A stretch of 64,000 nucleotides of DNA from Paracoccus benzoatiresistens (lineage in GTDB: Bacteria > Pseudomonadota > Alphaproteobacteria > Rhodobacterales > Rhodobacteraceae): NCBI RefSeq assembly GCF_026913015.1, contig NZ_JAPTYD010000002.1, forward strand, positions 219,822-283,821, read 5' to 3'. Every line of letters starts with the position of its first letter. The stretch's first letter is position 1. A model generated the notes under the pieces. The model worked only from the letters and a program-made list of their open reading frames with translations, had not been told where the DNA came from and ran no database searches. The position numbers and the translations under genes were made by a program. Below are positions 33,558-41,898 of the stretch, piece after piece.

Positions 33558-34537
33558 GCCGACTGCCGGTGCAGGACCGGCCCCTCGGGCCAGTAGCCGT
33601 CATCGGCGTTCAGCGCCGATTCCACGATGGGCGCATGCAGGTCTTTGGTTTGCAAGAATATTCTCCCGATATATTCACCGATGATGCCCAGAAACATCGC
33701 ATTCAGCGTGATCGACAACAGCAGAAGCACGGTCGTTGTCGCAAAGCCCGCCGGCCATTCCTGGCCGAAGACCAGCCGCCCGACCAGGTAGAAGATCATC
33801 AGCACGAAGGTCAGCGCCCCGACGACCAGGCTGATGTTCGAGGCCAGCCGCAGCGGCAGCAGCGAATGGTTGACCAGCGCGTCCACCGCCAGCGACAGCA
33901 TGGCGCGGAACGGGAATTTCGACAGCCCCGCCGTGCGCGACTGGCGTTCATAGTCGAAGCCCACCTGCCGGAACCCCATGGCCGAGATCAGCCCGCGCAC
34001 ATAGGGTGTCCGGTCGCGGATGCCGCGCAGCCGGTCCAGGACGCGCCGGTCCACCAGCCGGAATTCGCCCGCGTCACGGGGCAGTTCGTCCGGGCTGACC
34101 TTGGCGATGGACCAGTAGAACCCCTTGCGCAGGGCCGTGACCACCGGTCCGTCCGGCAGGGACCGGCGGATGCCATAGACGACCTCGTTTCCCTCGGACC
34201 ACAGCTTCAGCATCTGCGGGATCAGCTCGGGCGGATCCTGCATGTCGCTGTCGATCTGGATCGCGCAATCGCCGTTGGCGGACTGGTAGGCATGCAGGAT
34301 CGACCGGCCATAGCCGACATTGCGCGAAAAACGGTAAACCCGCAGCCGGGGGTCCTGGGCGGCAAGCCCCTGGAGGATCTGGAAGGTCCGGTCCGTGGAG
34401 TGGTTGTCGTTGACGATGATTTCCAGCCGGTATTCGGGCAGGTTCGCGAAGACCTCGGTCACGCGGCGATAGCAGCGCTCGATGTTTTCCTCTTCGTTCA
34501 GGGCCGGGATCAGGACCGAAACAAGTTTCTGCTTCAT
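33554..34537 (-). CDS. GtrB-like polyprenyl-phosphate glycosyltransferase (GT2, DPM1-like)
   Basis: A 327-residue GT2 enzyme that moves a sugar from an NDP donor to undecaprenyl phosphate on the cytoplasmic face. VSVLIPALNEEENIERC opens the GT-A domain; QIDSDMQDPPELI is the metal-binding DxDxQDPP stretch; RDAGEFRLVDRRVLDRL is the usual DPM/GtrB motif. Two C-terminal helices (about residues 237-260 and 272-295) and GEYIGRIFLQTK identify the GtrB subgroup. ATGA overlap with the SDR gene sets the start. Together with the GtrA- and GT-C genes of the same operon it makes a full Gtr-type trio. Confidence 0.88.
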   Translation of the reverse strand: MKQKLVSVLIPALNEEENIERCYRRVTEVFANLPEYRLEIIVNDNHSTDRTFQILQGLAAQDPRLRVYRFSRNVGYGRSILHAYQSANGDCAIQIDSDMQDPPELIPQMLKLWSEGNEVVYGIRRSLPDGPVVTALRKGFYWSIAKVSPDELPRDAGEFRLVDRRVLDRLRGIRDRTPYVRGLISAMGFRQVGFDYERQSRTAGLSKFPFRAMLSLAVDALVNHSLLPLRLASNISLVVGALTFVLMIFYLVGRLVFGQEWPAGFATTTVLLLLSITLNAMFLGIIGEYIGRIFLQTKDLHAPIVESALNADDGYWPEGPVLHRQSA

Positions 34538-35469
34538 TCGGCACCTCGTGACAGACAAAGGCGATCCTCCTCGTGTTCCAGAAGACTGCGCAGGGCAAGG
34601 CGGCGGTCGGTGCGGGGCATCCAGCCAAGACCGGTCAGCGCCGCCGATGGGGCGGCAACCACCCGGTCCGCGGCCCCCGCTGAGGGGTCGCCGATGCGCG
34701 CGACCGGGCCGCGGCCAAGGGCGGCGATCTCGGCGGCCAGGTCGGCCATCGTCAGGGGCCGGGGATCCGAGACGGTGACAACGGGCGGCATCCGCGCTGC
34801 ATGATAGCCAATGGCCAGAAGCGCCGAGACGACATCATCGACATGAAGCAGCGACCGCTCTGCGGCGGGATGGGCCAGGGTCTCGGGCTGGCCCGTCATT
34901 GCGGCCTTGACCAGCCGGGGCACCAGGAAGTCGGGCGACTGGCCGGGCCCATAGGTCAGTGACAGCCGGGCGGTCACGGCAGGCAGCCCGGTCAGCGCCC
35001 GGACGGTTCGCAGATACTGCGTCCCCATCAGCGCCGACAGGCCATAGGCGCCCGCAGGCCGCTCCGGCACATCATCGCGGTAAGGCGCCGGCGCCAGACC
35101 GAATTCGGCCAGCGTTCCCGCCCGGACAAAGGCGCGCGGCGGGGCGTCCGCCAGCGCGGTCACCATTGCGACCAGCGGGTCCAGGTTCTGTCGGATGGCC
35201 TGGGCCAGCGCGGCCGGGCTGCCCGGATCGCGAAAGCGGGTCCGTGCGGCCAGATGGAAGACCAGCGCGGGCGCCAGGTCGCGGGCGGCACGTGCAAAGC
35301 ACTCGGGCGGCAGGCGCAGCAGCGCAAGGCGCCCGTCGAGGCCGGCCAGGCGCCAGGCATCGCTGTCCGGCCGGGTCAGCACCGTCACGCGATCGCCGCG
35401 CGCGATGCAGGCCCGCACCAGATGCGACCCGATGAAGCCGGTGCCCCCCGTGACCAGAACCTCCGCCAT
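34534..35469 (-). CDS. SDR-family sugar reductase/epimerase lacking the YxxxK lysine
   Basis: A 311-residue extended SDR. The NAD(P)-binding loop VLVTGGTGFIGSHLV is intact and VFHLAARTRF is normal. The catalytic motif reads AYGLSALMG: Tyr142 is present, but the Lys four positions later is Ala146 (codon GCG at 35032-35034). It is placed between a C-methyltransferase and the GtrB-like gene, where a 4-ketoreductase acting on the CDP-sugar would be expected. Lysine loss may mean weak or altered catalysis. The ATG at 35469 overlaps the methyltransferase stop; a TTG at 35472 is less likely. Confidence 0.8.
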   Translation of the reverse strand: MAEVLVTGGTGFIGSHLVRACIARGDRVTVLTRPDSDAWRLAGLDGRLALLRLPPECFARAARDLAPALVFHLAARTRFRDPGSPAALAQAIRQNLDPLVAMVTALADAPPRAFVRAGTLAEFGLAPAPYRDDVPERPAGAYGLSALMGTQYLRTVRALTGLPAVTARLSLTYGPGQSPDFLVPRLVKAAMTGQPETLAHPAAERSLLHVDDVVSALLAIGYHAARMPPVVTVSDPRPLTMADLAAEIAALGRGPVARIGDPSAGAADRVVAAPSAALTGLGWMPRTDRRLALRSLLEHEEDRLCLSRGAE

Positions 35470-36728
35470 CAATCTTGACCGATGACCTTCGGCGTGGGCA
35501 GCGGCACGATGAAGCGGCCGCCCGCGGCCTCGTAATCGGCAAGCTGGCTGCGGATTTCATCGAAGAAGTTCCAGGCCAGCACCAGCAGGTAGTCGGGCGT
35601 CTCATCCTCGATGGCCTCGACGGGCCGGATCTCGATCTGCATGCCGGGCGAGTAGGTGCCGTGCTTCAGCGGGTTGCGGTCCACCAAGTAATCCAGCCTG
35701 TCCGGGCCGATGTTGTAGAAGTTCAGGATCGTGTTGCCCTTGGCGGGCGCGCCATAGCCGGCGATCCGGGCGCCCTTGCCCTTCAGGTCGTCCAGCATCG
35801 CCAGAAGGTCGCGCTTGGCCTCCTGGGCCCGTTCCCCGAACCGGTCATAGGCCGCAGTGTCGCGCACGCCCGCCGCATCTTCCTGTGCCAGGAAATCTGT
35901 CACGCGGTCCGAGACGGGCTCCTTGCCCGGCCGGCGCATGAAGACGCGCAGCGATCCCGCATGGACCGGCAGCAGATCGACATCCACCACCTCCAGCCCC
36001 GTGCGCTTGCCCAGTTCCACCATCGAGCGCAGGCTGAGTTCCGAGATATGCTCGTGATAGACGTTGTCGAACTGGTTCTTCTCGATGATCTCCTTGGCCC
36101 AGGGAACCTCGACCACGAAGACGCCGTCATCGGCCAGAAGGGTCATCACGCCTTCGACAAAACCGGTCAGGTCGTCGATATGGTTGAAGGTGTTGGTGGC
36201 CGAGATCACGGCGGCGGGGCCGTGGGTTTCGCGGATCTCGGCCGCGACCCGGGGCGAGAAATAGGCGATGTGGACCGGCACGCCGCGCGCCTCGGCCATG
36301 GGGGCGATATTGGCGGCGGGATCGACGCCCAGCACCCGCGCGCCCTTCTTGGCCGCAAAGCCCAGCATCAGCCCGTCATTGCAGCCGATATCGACGATCA
36401 GCCCGTTCTTCCCCGCCCTGTCCATCAGAACATCGGCAAGCCCGGAAAAGTGGTCGTGCATGGTCGCCGCGCCCGAGGGGACATAAAGGTAATGGCGGTA
36501 ATAGTCGGCGGGCACCTGGTCGGCGACCTGGATCAGGCCGCAATCCAGGCAGGCCTGCGCGTTCAGCGGCCAGGCCTTGTGGGGCTGGTCCAACTCCTCG
36601 GGGCGCAGGAACATGTTGGCGGGCGGATGGTCGCCCATGGCCAGGAACAGCTTCAGCCGGTCGGATCCGCAGGTGCGGCAATGAACCAGTGTCGAGGGGC
36701 GGGCGGCGGGTCCGGTCATGTCGTTCAT
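35469..36728 (-). CDS. SAM-dependent sugar C-methyltransferase (TylCIII/TcaB9 type)
   Basis: A 419-residue three-part methyltransferase. Residues about 17-63 hold a zinc site (CRTC at 17-20, CLDC at 60-63). The central Rossmann domain has the SAM loop IVDIGCNDGLMLGFA, then NTFNHIDDL and NVYHEHISELS with Tyr224-His-Glu-His227; the Glu-His here corresponds, as I recall, to the catalytic region of TcaB9, a C-3 methyltransferase of dTDP-4-keto sugars. A C-terminal Methyltransf_14-like domain (IAGYGAPAKGNTILNF) follows. The context, downstream of rfbF, rfbG and a 3-dehydratase-like gene, predicts C-3 methylation of a CDP-4-keto-6-deoxy sugar. Confidence 0.87.
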   Translation of the reverse strand: MNDMTGPAARPSTLVHCRTCGSDRLKLFLAMGDHPPANMFLRPEELDQPHKAWPLNAQACLDCGLIQVADQVPADYYRHYLYVPSGAATMHDHFSGLADVLMDRAGKNGLIVDIGCNDGLMLGFAAKKGARVLGVDPAANIAPMAEARGVPVHIAYFSPRVAAEIRETHGPAAVISATNTFNHIDDLTGFVEGVMTLLADDGVFVVEVPWAKEIIEKNQFDNVYHEHISELSLRSMVELGKRTGLEVVDVDLLPVHAGSLRVFMRRPGKEPVSDRVTDFLAQEDAAGVRDTAAYDRFGERAQEAKRDLLAMLDDLKGKGARIAGYGAPAKGNTILNFYNIGPDRLDYLVDRNPLKHGTYSPGMQIEIRPVEAIEDETPDYLLVLAWNFFDEIRSQLADYEAAGGRFIVPLPTPKVIGQD

Positions 36729-37930
36729 TTCACATGCTCCTGCGCGTATTGCCTGGCAAAGCCGAGAAAGGTTTCCTGCATGTAGGCGATCTGGTCGGGC
36801 TGGAGGCCGTGGTGGCAGGCCAGCAGGATGCCGCCCGTCATCACCTCGTCCGCCATCGGATATCCCCCCGGCGCAATGCGTGCGGGCACGCCCTTCATGG
36901 CAGGCTGGCGCAGGATGTTGCCGGTGAAGACGGGGCGGGTCTGGATGTCGCGGCTTTCGAACCAGGTCTGCAGGGCGCGCCGGTCGAAGGGCGCGTCGGG
37001 GCGAACGGTCAGCGGGAAGGCCAGCCAGCCGGTGCGCGACCGCGGCAGTTGCCGGGGCAGGATGAACCAGTCCTCGTAGGCCCGGAAGAACTGCAGATGG
37101 GCGGCGAAATTCGCCTCGCGGGCGGCGATGTTGCCCTGCAGCTTGTCCAGCTGGACCAAACCGAAGGCCGCGCCCATTTCCGAGGGCTCGACGTTCCAGC
37201 CCAGTTCCTCGAACAGGAACTTGGAGTCGTAGGGAATGCCGTCCAGCTCGACGTTGAAGCGGTTTTCCAGCGCCTCGCTGTCGGCAAACAGCGACGAGGA
37301 CCGCCCCCAGGACCGCAACAGCAGCGCGCGGCGGTTCCATTCCTCGTTGTTGACGCACAGCATTCCGCCGTTGCCCGCGCAGTTGATGACGTGCGAGCCA
37401 TAGAAGCTGGTGGTCGAGATGTCGCTGTAGACCCCCGTCGAGGTCCCGTCGATGGTCGCGCCCAGCGTGTCCGCGCTGTCCTCGATCACCAGAAGGCGGT
37501 GGCGGTCGGCAATCTCGCGGATGCGCTTCCAGTCGGGCAGGTTGCCGATCAGCGACGGGATCATCATGGCCCGCGTTTTCGGGCCGATCATCTCCTCGAT
37601 GCGGTCCACGTCGATGTTGTAGGTGCCGCGCGCCGCATCGACGAAGACCGGCACCATGCCGCCGCGCACGATGGGCGCGACCGTGGTGGCGAAGGTCAGC
37701 ACCGGGGTGATCACCTCGTCCCCCGGCTTCAGGCGCAGCAGTTCCATCGCCAGGTAGTTGGCCGAGGATCCCGAATTGACCATGATGCCGTGGCTTTTCT
37801 CGAAAAGCCTGGCCACGCGGGACTGCATCCGGCGGACATGATCGCCCATCTGGGTGGATGTCCGCAGCACGTTCACGACCGCGGCGATTTCGTCCTCTCC
37901 GTGGACGGTCTGTCCATAGTTGACTCGCAT
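36725..37930 (-). CDS. DegT-family enzyme with Lys-to-His change (sugar 3-dehydratase type, RfbH/ColD-like)
   Basis: A 401-residue PLP/PMP fold-type I protein. NSGSSANYLAMELLRLKPGDEVI and VIEDSADTLGA are normal, but the PLP-lysine segment reads TTSFYGSHVINCAGNGGM, with His180 (codon CAC) where aminotransferases have Lys. The same change marks the C-3 dehydratases E1 (RfbH/AscC, CDP-sugars) and ColD (GDP-sugars). E1 also carries a [2Fe-2S] cluster on four Cys and needs reductase E3. Here I see only three Cys (184, 192 and one near the C-terminus), no such motif, and no E3 gene. It is followed by the C-methyltransferase gene (ATGA overlap). The ATG at 37930 lies 1 nt after the rfbG stop. Confidence 0.84.
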   Translation of the reverse strand: MRVNYGQTVHGEDEIAAVVNVLRTSTQMGDHVRRMQSRVARLFEKSHGIMVNSGSSANYLAMELLRLKPGDEVITPVLTFATTVAPIVRGGMVPVFVDAARGTYNIDVDRIEEMIGPKTRAMMIPSLIGNLPDWKRIREIADRHRLLVIEDSADTLGATIDGTSTGVYSDISTTSFYGSHVINCAGNGGMLCVNNEEWNRRALLLRSWGRSSSLFADSEALENRFNVELDGIPYDSKFLFEELGWNVEPSEMGAAFGLVQLDKLQGNIAAREANFAAHLQFFRAYEDWFILPRQLPRSRTGWLAFPLTVRPDAPFDRRALQTWFESRDIQTRPVFTGNILRQPAMKGVPARIAPGGYPMADEVMTGGILLACHHGLQPDQIAYMQETFLGFARQYAQEHVK

Positions 37931-37931
37931 G

Positions 37932-39065
37932 TCAGGCACTTGCTCCATCATTCATGGGGTGAAGGGCCAGATCCCGTCCGCACAGCTCCTCGTAGCTGGC
38001 GATCTGGCCTTGGGTCAGCTCTCGCATGTCGTCGCCCCGGGCATCGGCGATGTACCATTCGGCGGTCAGGCGCAGCGCGCGCGACAGATCCAGGCGGGGC
38101 TTCCAGCCCAGCCTCACGGTCGCCTTGGTGCTGTCCAGCCGCAGCAGCCCGGCCTCGGGCAGACCGTCGAAGGCGGGCTCCATGCAATAGGGCAGCCCGC
38201 CGCCCGGCCAGTGGCGGGACAGGGTCGCGACCAGCGTGGCCACGTCCACCGTGGCCTCGGTGCCCGGGCCGAAGTTCCAGGCGCCCTCGGCACGGTCGGG
38301 ATCCACCAGCAGCAGCTCGGCCAGCATCAGATAGCCCGCCAGCGGTTCCAGAACATGCTGCCAGGGCCGGACCGAACCCGGGTTGCGGATGATCGCGGGC
38401 TGGTCGGACCGCGCCGCGCGCACCAGGTCGGGAACCAGCCGGTCCCCGGCCCAATCGCCGCCGCCGAAGACATTGCCGGACCGCGCGCGGGCGATGCGCG
38501 GTCCCCCGGGCGCCTGGAAGAAGGACTGCGACCAGGCGGCGGCGGCAAGCTCGGCCGCGCCCTTCGATGCGCTATAGGGATCCTTGCCGCCCATCGGGTC
38601 TGTTTCGCGATAACCCCAGACCCATTCCCGGTTCTCGTAGCACTTGTCGCTGGTCACCACGATGATGCCGCGCAGGTCGGGCTCGTCGCGGCCAAGCTGC
38701 ATCACGTTGGCGGTGCCGATCACATTGGTCAGGAAGGTCCCGACCGGATCGGCATAGGACGCGCGGACCAGGGACTGCGCGGCCATGTGGATGATGATCT
38801 CGGGGCGGAAGCCTTCGACCGCCTGGCGCAGCGCCGACAGGTCGTTGATGTCGGCAAGGCGGCTTTCGACCAGATCGCCGCCCCCGACCCTGTCGAACAT
38901 CGACGGTTCCTGGGGCGGCAGGGCGACGCCCCTGACCTGCGCCCCAAGCCGCGCCAGCCACAAGGCCAGCCAGCTGCCCTTGAAGCCCGTGTGGCCGGTC
39001 AGCAGAATCCGCTTGCCATTCAGCCTGCTGCCCGGAGATATCACCCATCTGACCTGCATCTGCAT
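37932..39065 (-). CDS. rfbG: CDP-glucose 4,6-dehydratase
   Basis: A 377-residue extended SDR that converts CDP-glucose to CDP-4-keto-6-deoxyglucose. ILLTGHTGFKGSWLALWL is the group's N-terminal NAD loop; IIHMAAQSLVR, TSDKCYEN with the catalytic Thr-Asp-Lys, and DPYSASKGAAEL (YxxxK) are present, followed by RSGNVFGGGDWAGDRLVPD and the C-terminal LGWKPRLDL. It lies 7 nt after rfbF and 1 nt before the DegT-type gene. It is the committed step for the CDP-deoxysugar branch. Confidence 0.93.
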   Translation of the reverse strand: MQMQVRWVISPGSRLNGKRILLTGHTGFKGSWLALWLARLGAQVRGVALPPQEPSMFDRVGGGDLVESRLADINDLSALRQAVEGFRPEIIIHMAAQSLVRASYADPVGTFLTNVIGTANVMQLGRDEPDLRGIIVVTSDKCYENREWVWGYRETDPMGGKDPYSASKGAAELAAAAWSQSFFQAPGGPRIARARSGNVFGGGDWAGDRLVPDLVRAARSDQPAIIRNPGSVRPWQHVLEPLAGYLMLAELLLVDPDRAEGAWNFGPGTEATVDVATLVATLSRHWPGGGLPYCMEPAFDGLPEAGLLRLDSTKATVRLGWKPRLDLSRALRLTAEWYIADARGDDMRELTQGQIASYEELCGRDLALHPMNDGASA

Positions 39066-39072
39066 GTTCCGT

Positions 39073-39879
39073 TCAGATGGCCACGATGCGCCGCGTCTGC
39101 TGGGCCGCTTCGTTGAAGTCCAACCAGGGCGGCAGATCCTCTTGCGCCAGCTCGTTCAGGGTGTTGCGGTCGCGGATCGTGTCCATCGGATGCCAGAAGC
39201 CGTAATGGCGATAGGCCATCAGTTCCCCGTCGCGGGCCAGCTGCGACAAGGGCGTCTGCTCCAGCGGCTCCATCTCGTCGACCAGGTAGTCCAGGACCTC
39301 GGGCTCGAAGACGAAGAAGCCGCCGTTGATCCAGGTGTCATAGCCCAGCACCTTTTCGGTGAAGGCATCGACCCGGTCGCCCCGCAGCGCCAGGCTGCCG
39401 AAGCGCGCCGGCGGCTGCACGGCGGTCACCGTGGCCAGCTTTCCATGCGCGCGGTGGAAGTCCAGCAACTGCTGGATGTTCACGTTTCCCAACCCGTCGG
39501 AATAGGTGACCATGAAGGTCTCGCCGTCCAGCCAGTCTCGCAAACGGGCGATCCGGCCGCTGGTCATGGTCGTGGGGCCGGTATCGACCACGGACACGTT
39601 CCAGCCCCCCGGCGTGCGGGGGCGAAGCTCCATCCGGCCGGTATCGACCGAAACGGTGATGTCATTCGCGATCAGGTGATAGCTCGCGAAGAACTGCTTG
39701 AGCATGTTGCCCTTGTAGCCCGCCGCCACGATGAAGTCGCGATGGCCAAAGGCGCTGTAGATATCCATGACCCGCGCGATGATCGGGCGGCCACCGACCT
39801 CGACCATGGGCTTGGGAATGGTGACCGTTTCCTCTGCAAGCCTTGATCCAAGACCGCCGGCAAGAAGAATGACCTTCAT
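39073..39879 (-). CDS. rfbF: Glucose-1-phosphate cytidylyltransferase
   Basis: A 268-residue nucleotidyltransferase making CDP-glucose from CTP and glucose-1-phosphate. VILLAGGLGSRLAEETVTIPKPMVEVGGRPI is the activation loop; VTYSDGLGNVNIQQLL has the metal-binding Asp; and HYGFWHPMDTIRDRNTLNEL is the usual RfbF ending. It opens the CDP-sugar part of the leftward operon, 37 nt after the GT-C gene. Confidence 0.95.
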   Translation of the reverse strand: MKVILLAGGLGSRLAEETVTIPKPMVEVGGRPIIARVMDIYSAFGHRDFIVAAGYKGNMLKQFFASYHLIANDITVSVDTGRMELRPRTPGGWNVSVVDTGPTTMTSGRIARLRDWLDGETFMVTYSDGLGNVNIQQLLDFHRAHGKLATVTAVQPPARFGSLALRGDRVDAFTEKVLGYDTWINGGFFVFEPEVLDYLVDEMEPLEQTPLSQLARDGELMAYRHYGFWHPMDTIRDRNTLNELAQEDLPPWLDFNEAAQQTRRIVAI

Positions 39880-39916
39880 TATGCTAACCTCCTGTGTTCT
39901 GGGCGGCGCCTTCGTG

Positions 39917-41509
39917 TCAGGGGCGGATGAACAGAACCCCTGTTCCGTAGCGGTCGCTTATTTCCGTCAGTTCCGTGCGCCGATAGCCGTTCGCCTGGGC
40001 GAACTGCACCAGCGGTTCTTCCAGCGTGCCGTCGAAACCCGTCAGGATCGCGGCAGGCATGTCCGCCTGCAGGAAGGCGGTGATTTCGCCGGGCCCGGTC
40101 ATGCGGTAATGCGCGCGAAGGCCGGGCGGCGTGTAATCCGCGATCCGATAGGCAAAGGGCCCGGTCGCGAATTCGGGATAGACCGGCAGGCCGCCTTCCA
40201 GCGGATAGACCGGGTTCAGGGCCAGCACCCGTTCCCCCGCATGGCCGGCATCGGCCAGGACATCCGCAAGCTGCTGTCCTGCGCGGTGAGCCTTGCTCAC
40301 CACCGTTTCGTCGGGGTGGCGCAGCGCCATCAGCCCGTCCGCCAGCCGTGGAAAGGCCAGCAGCAGGCACAGCGCTGCCGCCACCCCTGCCGCCGTCTCC
40401 AGCTGACCGGAGCGTCCGACGGTGTCCCGTGCCAGGACCGCGATCAGCAGGGGCAGGCAGATCAGCGGCTGGATATAGTATTGGGGAAAGGCGGGCGTGG
40501 GCAGGAAGCTGAGCGCGACGCAGAACAGCAGCACCGCCCCCAGCATGATCGCAGGGCCGGCGGCCCGGGCATCCCTAGCGTCCTTGCGCGACAGGGCAAG
40601 CCAGCCTGCCAGCATCGCGGCAAAGACCAGAAGCAGCGCGCTGCCCCGCAGCCAGACCGTATAGGCCAGGCGCAGCTTGTCGCCCAGGCCAAGGACCAGG
40701 TTCGGCTCGTCCGCCATGTGGTCGCGCCAGTAGGCGACATGCGGGCCGGTATGGAAGCCCAGCACATGGGCCAGGAACAGGTCCGGCTGGGTGGCCAGCA
40801 GCCAGAACAGCGGCAATGTGCCCAGGATGCCGCCCAGCATCACCGGCAGGGTGACATGGCGCAGGCGGATGGCCATCGGCAGGGACCGGGGCAGCAGGAA
40901 GGCCGCCACGACCAGCGCCGGGACAAAGGCCACGGCGCTGACCTTCATGCCAAGGGCGATGGCGACCGACAGGCCCGACAGGAACAGCAGGCCGGAATTG
41001 CAGCGCTCCTCGATCACCTGCCAGGTAAACAGGCCCAACCCCACGAAGGCGAAGGCCAGGGGCAGCAGGTTGTTCGTGGCGGCCATTCCCGCCTGTTCCA
41101 GCAGCACGTCGCTGCAGATCAGCGCCAGCACCCCGAACAGCGCCACGACCATCGACCGGGATATCAGCCACAGCAGGGTCCCGCCCCCCAGGACCAGCAG
41201 AAGCCAGCCCAGGAAGACCGCGATCCGCCCTGCCTCGAGCAGGCCGATGCCCGGCAGCGCCAGGTGGACCAGCCGGAAGAGCCAGGCCGAATAGGGCAGG
41301 TGATTGTAGAAGAAATCGCCATAAAGCGACATCTGGCCCAGCAGTTCGGCGGGCGGGACGAACAGCGTCTCGTCCCGGCGCAGGCCGAAATCCATCATCC
41401 GCCCCCAAAGCCCGGCCAGCACCAGGACCAGCAGCGCGCCCGTCAGGGCCAGGCGGCGGCTTGGGCTGCGGGTGATCGAGAGCGTCGCGCCGTCACTTGA
41501 TGCGATCAT
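39917..41509 (-). CDS. GT-C fold membrane glycosyltransferase (ArnT/GT39-like; GtrC role proposed)
   Basis: A 530-residue protein with about eleven to twelve membrane helices and a C-terminal periplasmic domain (about residues 400-530). The first external loop has FGLRRDETLFVPP with an Asp46-Glu47 pair, the acidic motif of polyprenyl-phosphate-sugar transferases (PMT/ArnT). Such enzymes take a sugar from undecaprenyl phosphate on the periplasmic side. It is coupled to the GtrA-like gene by an ATGA overlap at 41506-41509 and followed by rfbF. In Gtr clusters the third gene is a variable membrane transferase, which is the role proposed here. Confidence 0.82.
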   Translation of the reverse strand: MIASSDGATLSITRSPSRRLALTGALLVLVLAGLWGRMMDFGLRRDETLFVPPAELLGQMSLYGDFFYNHLPYSAWLFRLVHLALPGIGLLEAGRIAVFLGWLLLVLGGGTLLWLISRSMVVALFGVLALICSDVLLEQAGMAATNNLLPLAFAFVGLGLFTWQVIEERCNSGLLFLSGLSVAIALGMKVSAVAFVPALVVAAFLLPRSLPMAIRLRHVTLPVMLGGILGTLPLFWLLATQPDLFLAHVLGFHTGPHVAYWRDHMADEPNLVLGLGDKLRLAYTVWLRGSALLLVFAAMLAGWLALSRKDARDARAAGPAIMLGAVLLFCVALSFLPTPAFPQYYIQPLICLPLLIAVLARDTVGRSGQLETAAGVAAALCLLLAFPRLADGLMALRHPDETVVSKAHRAGQQLADVLADAGHAGERVLALNPVYPLEGGLPVYPEFATGPFAYRIADYTPPGLRAHYRMTGPGEITAFLQADMPAAILTGFDGTLEEPLVQFAQANGYRRTELTEISDRYGTGVLFIRP

Positions 41510-41898
41510 CGTCCACCCCTTGAAGAAAGCACTCGCGAGACGAGAAGAAAGGACAGCACCACCATCGGCGCCAGCAGCAGAAGCTGCGCCGCCAGCGGTC
41601 CCACGCCCGCCTCCAGCAGACCTTGCAGGGCCAGCCCGTTGACGGCCCAGAGCAGCAGATAGGCGCCGACATAGGCCGGCAGCCGCCGCAGGCCCCGGTG
41701 GGCGAAGACCAGCCGGGCGTGCATCCCATAGTTCCACAGCGCACCCAGGACGAACTGCACGACCAGCGCCGCCTGCGGCGGCAGCCCGGCCAGCAGGCCC
41801 GCCGCATAGATCGCATAGCCCACGCCCGTGTTCACCACGCCCACGGCGACAAAGCGCAGGAAGCGGTTGGGCATCGTCACGACAAGGGCATCAGCCAT
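41506..41898 (-). CDS. GtrA-like membrane protein (polyprenyl-phosphate-sugar flippase)
   Basis: A 130-residue protein with four membrane helices. FLRFVAVGVVNTGVGYAIYAAGLL and VVQFVLGALWNYGMHARLVFAHRG are the GtrA family signature (G-x-x-N-T, NY/NF...R). GtrA proteins are thought to move undecaprenyl-phosphate-linked sugars across the inner membrane. It overlaps the glycosyltransferase gene upstream by 8 nt and the GT-C gene downstream by 4 nt. Confidence 0.88.
   Translation of the reverse strand: MADALVVTMPNRFLRFVAVGVVNTGVGYAIYAAGLLAGLPPQAALVVQFVLGALWNYGMHARLVFAHRGLRRLPAYVGAYLLLWAVNGLALQGLLEAGVGPLAAQLLLLAPMVVLSFLLVSRVLSSRGGR

Noticed and set aside
34534..35469. Possibility that the SDR is a pseudogene because of the lost lysine
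   Set aside because: The frame is intact, overlaps both neighbours as expected for the operon and keeps the NAD loop, so it is annotated as a gene with an altered active site.
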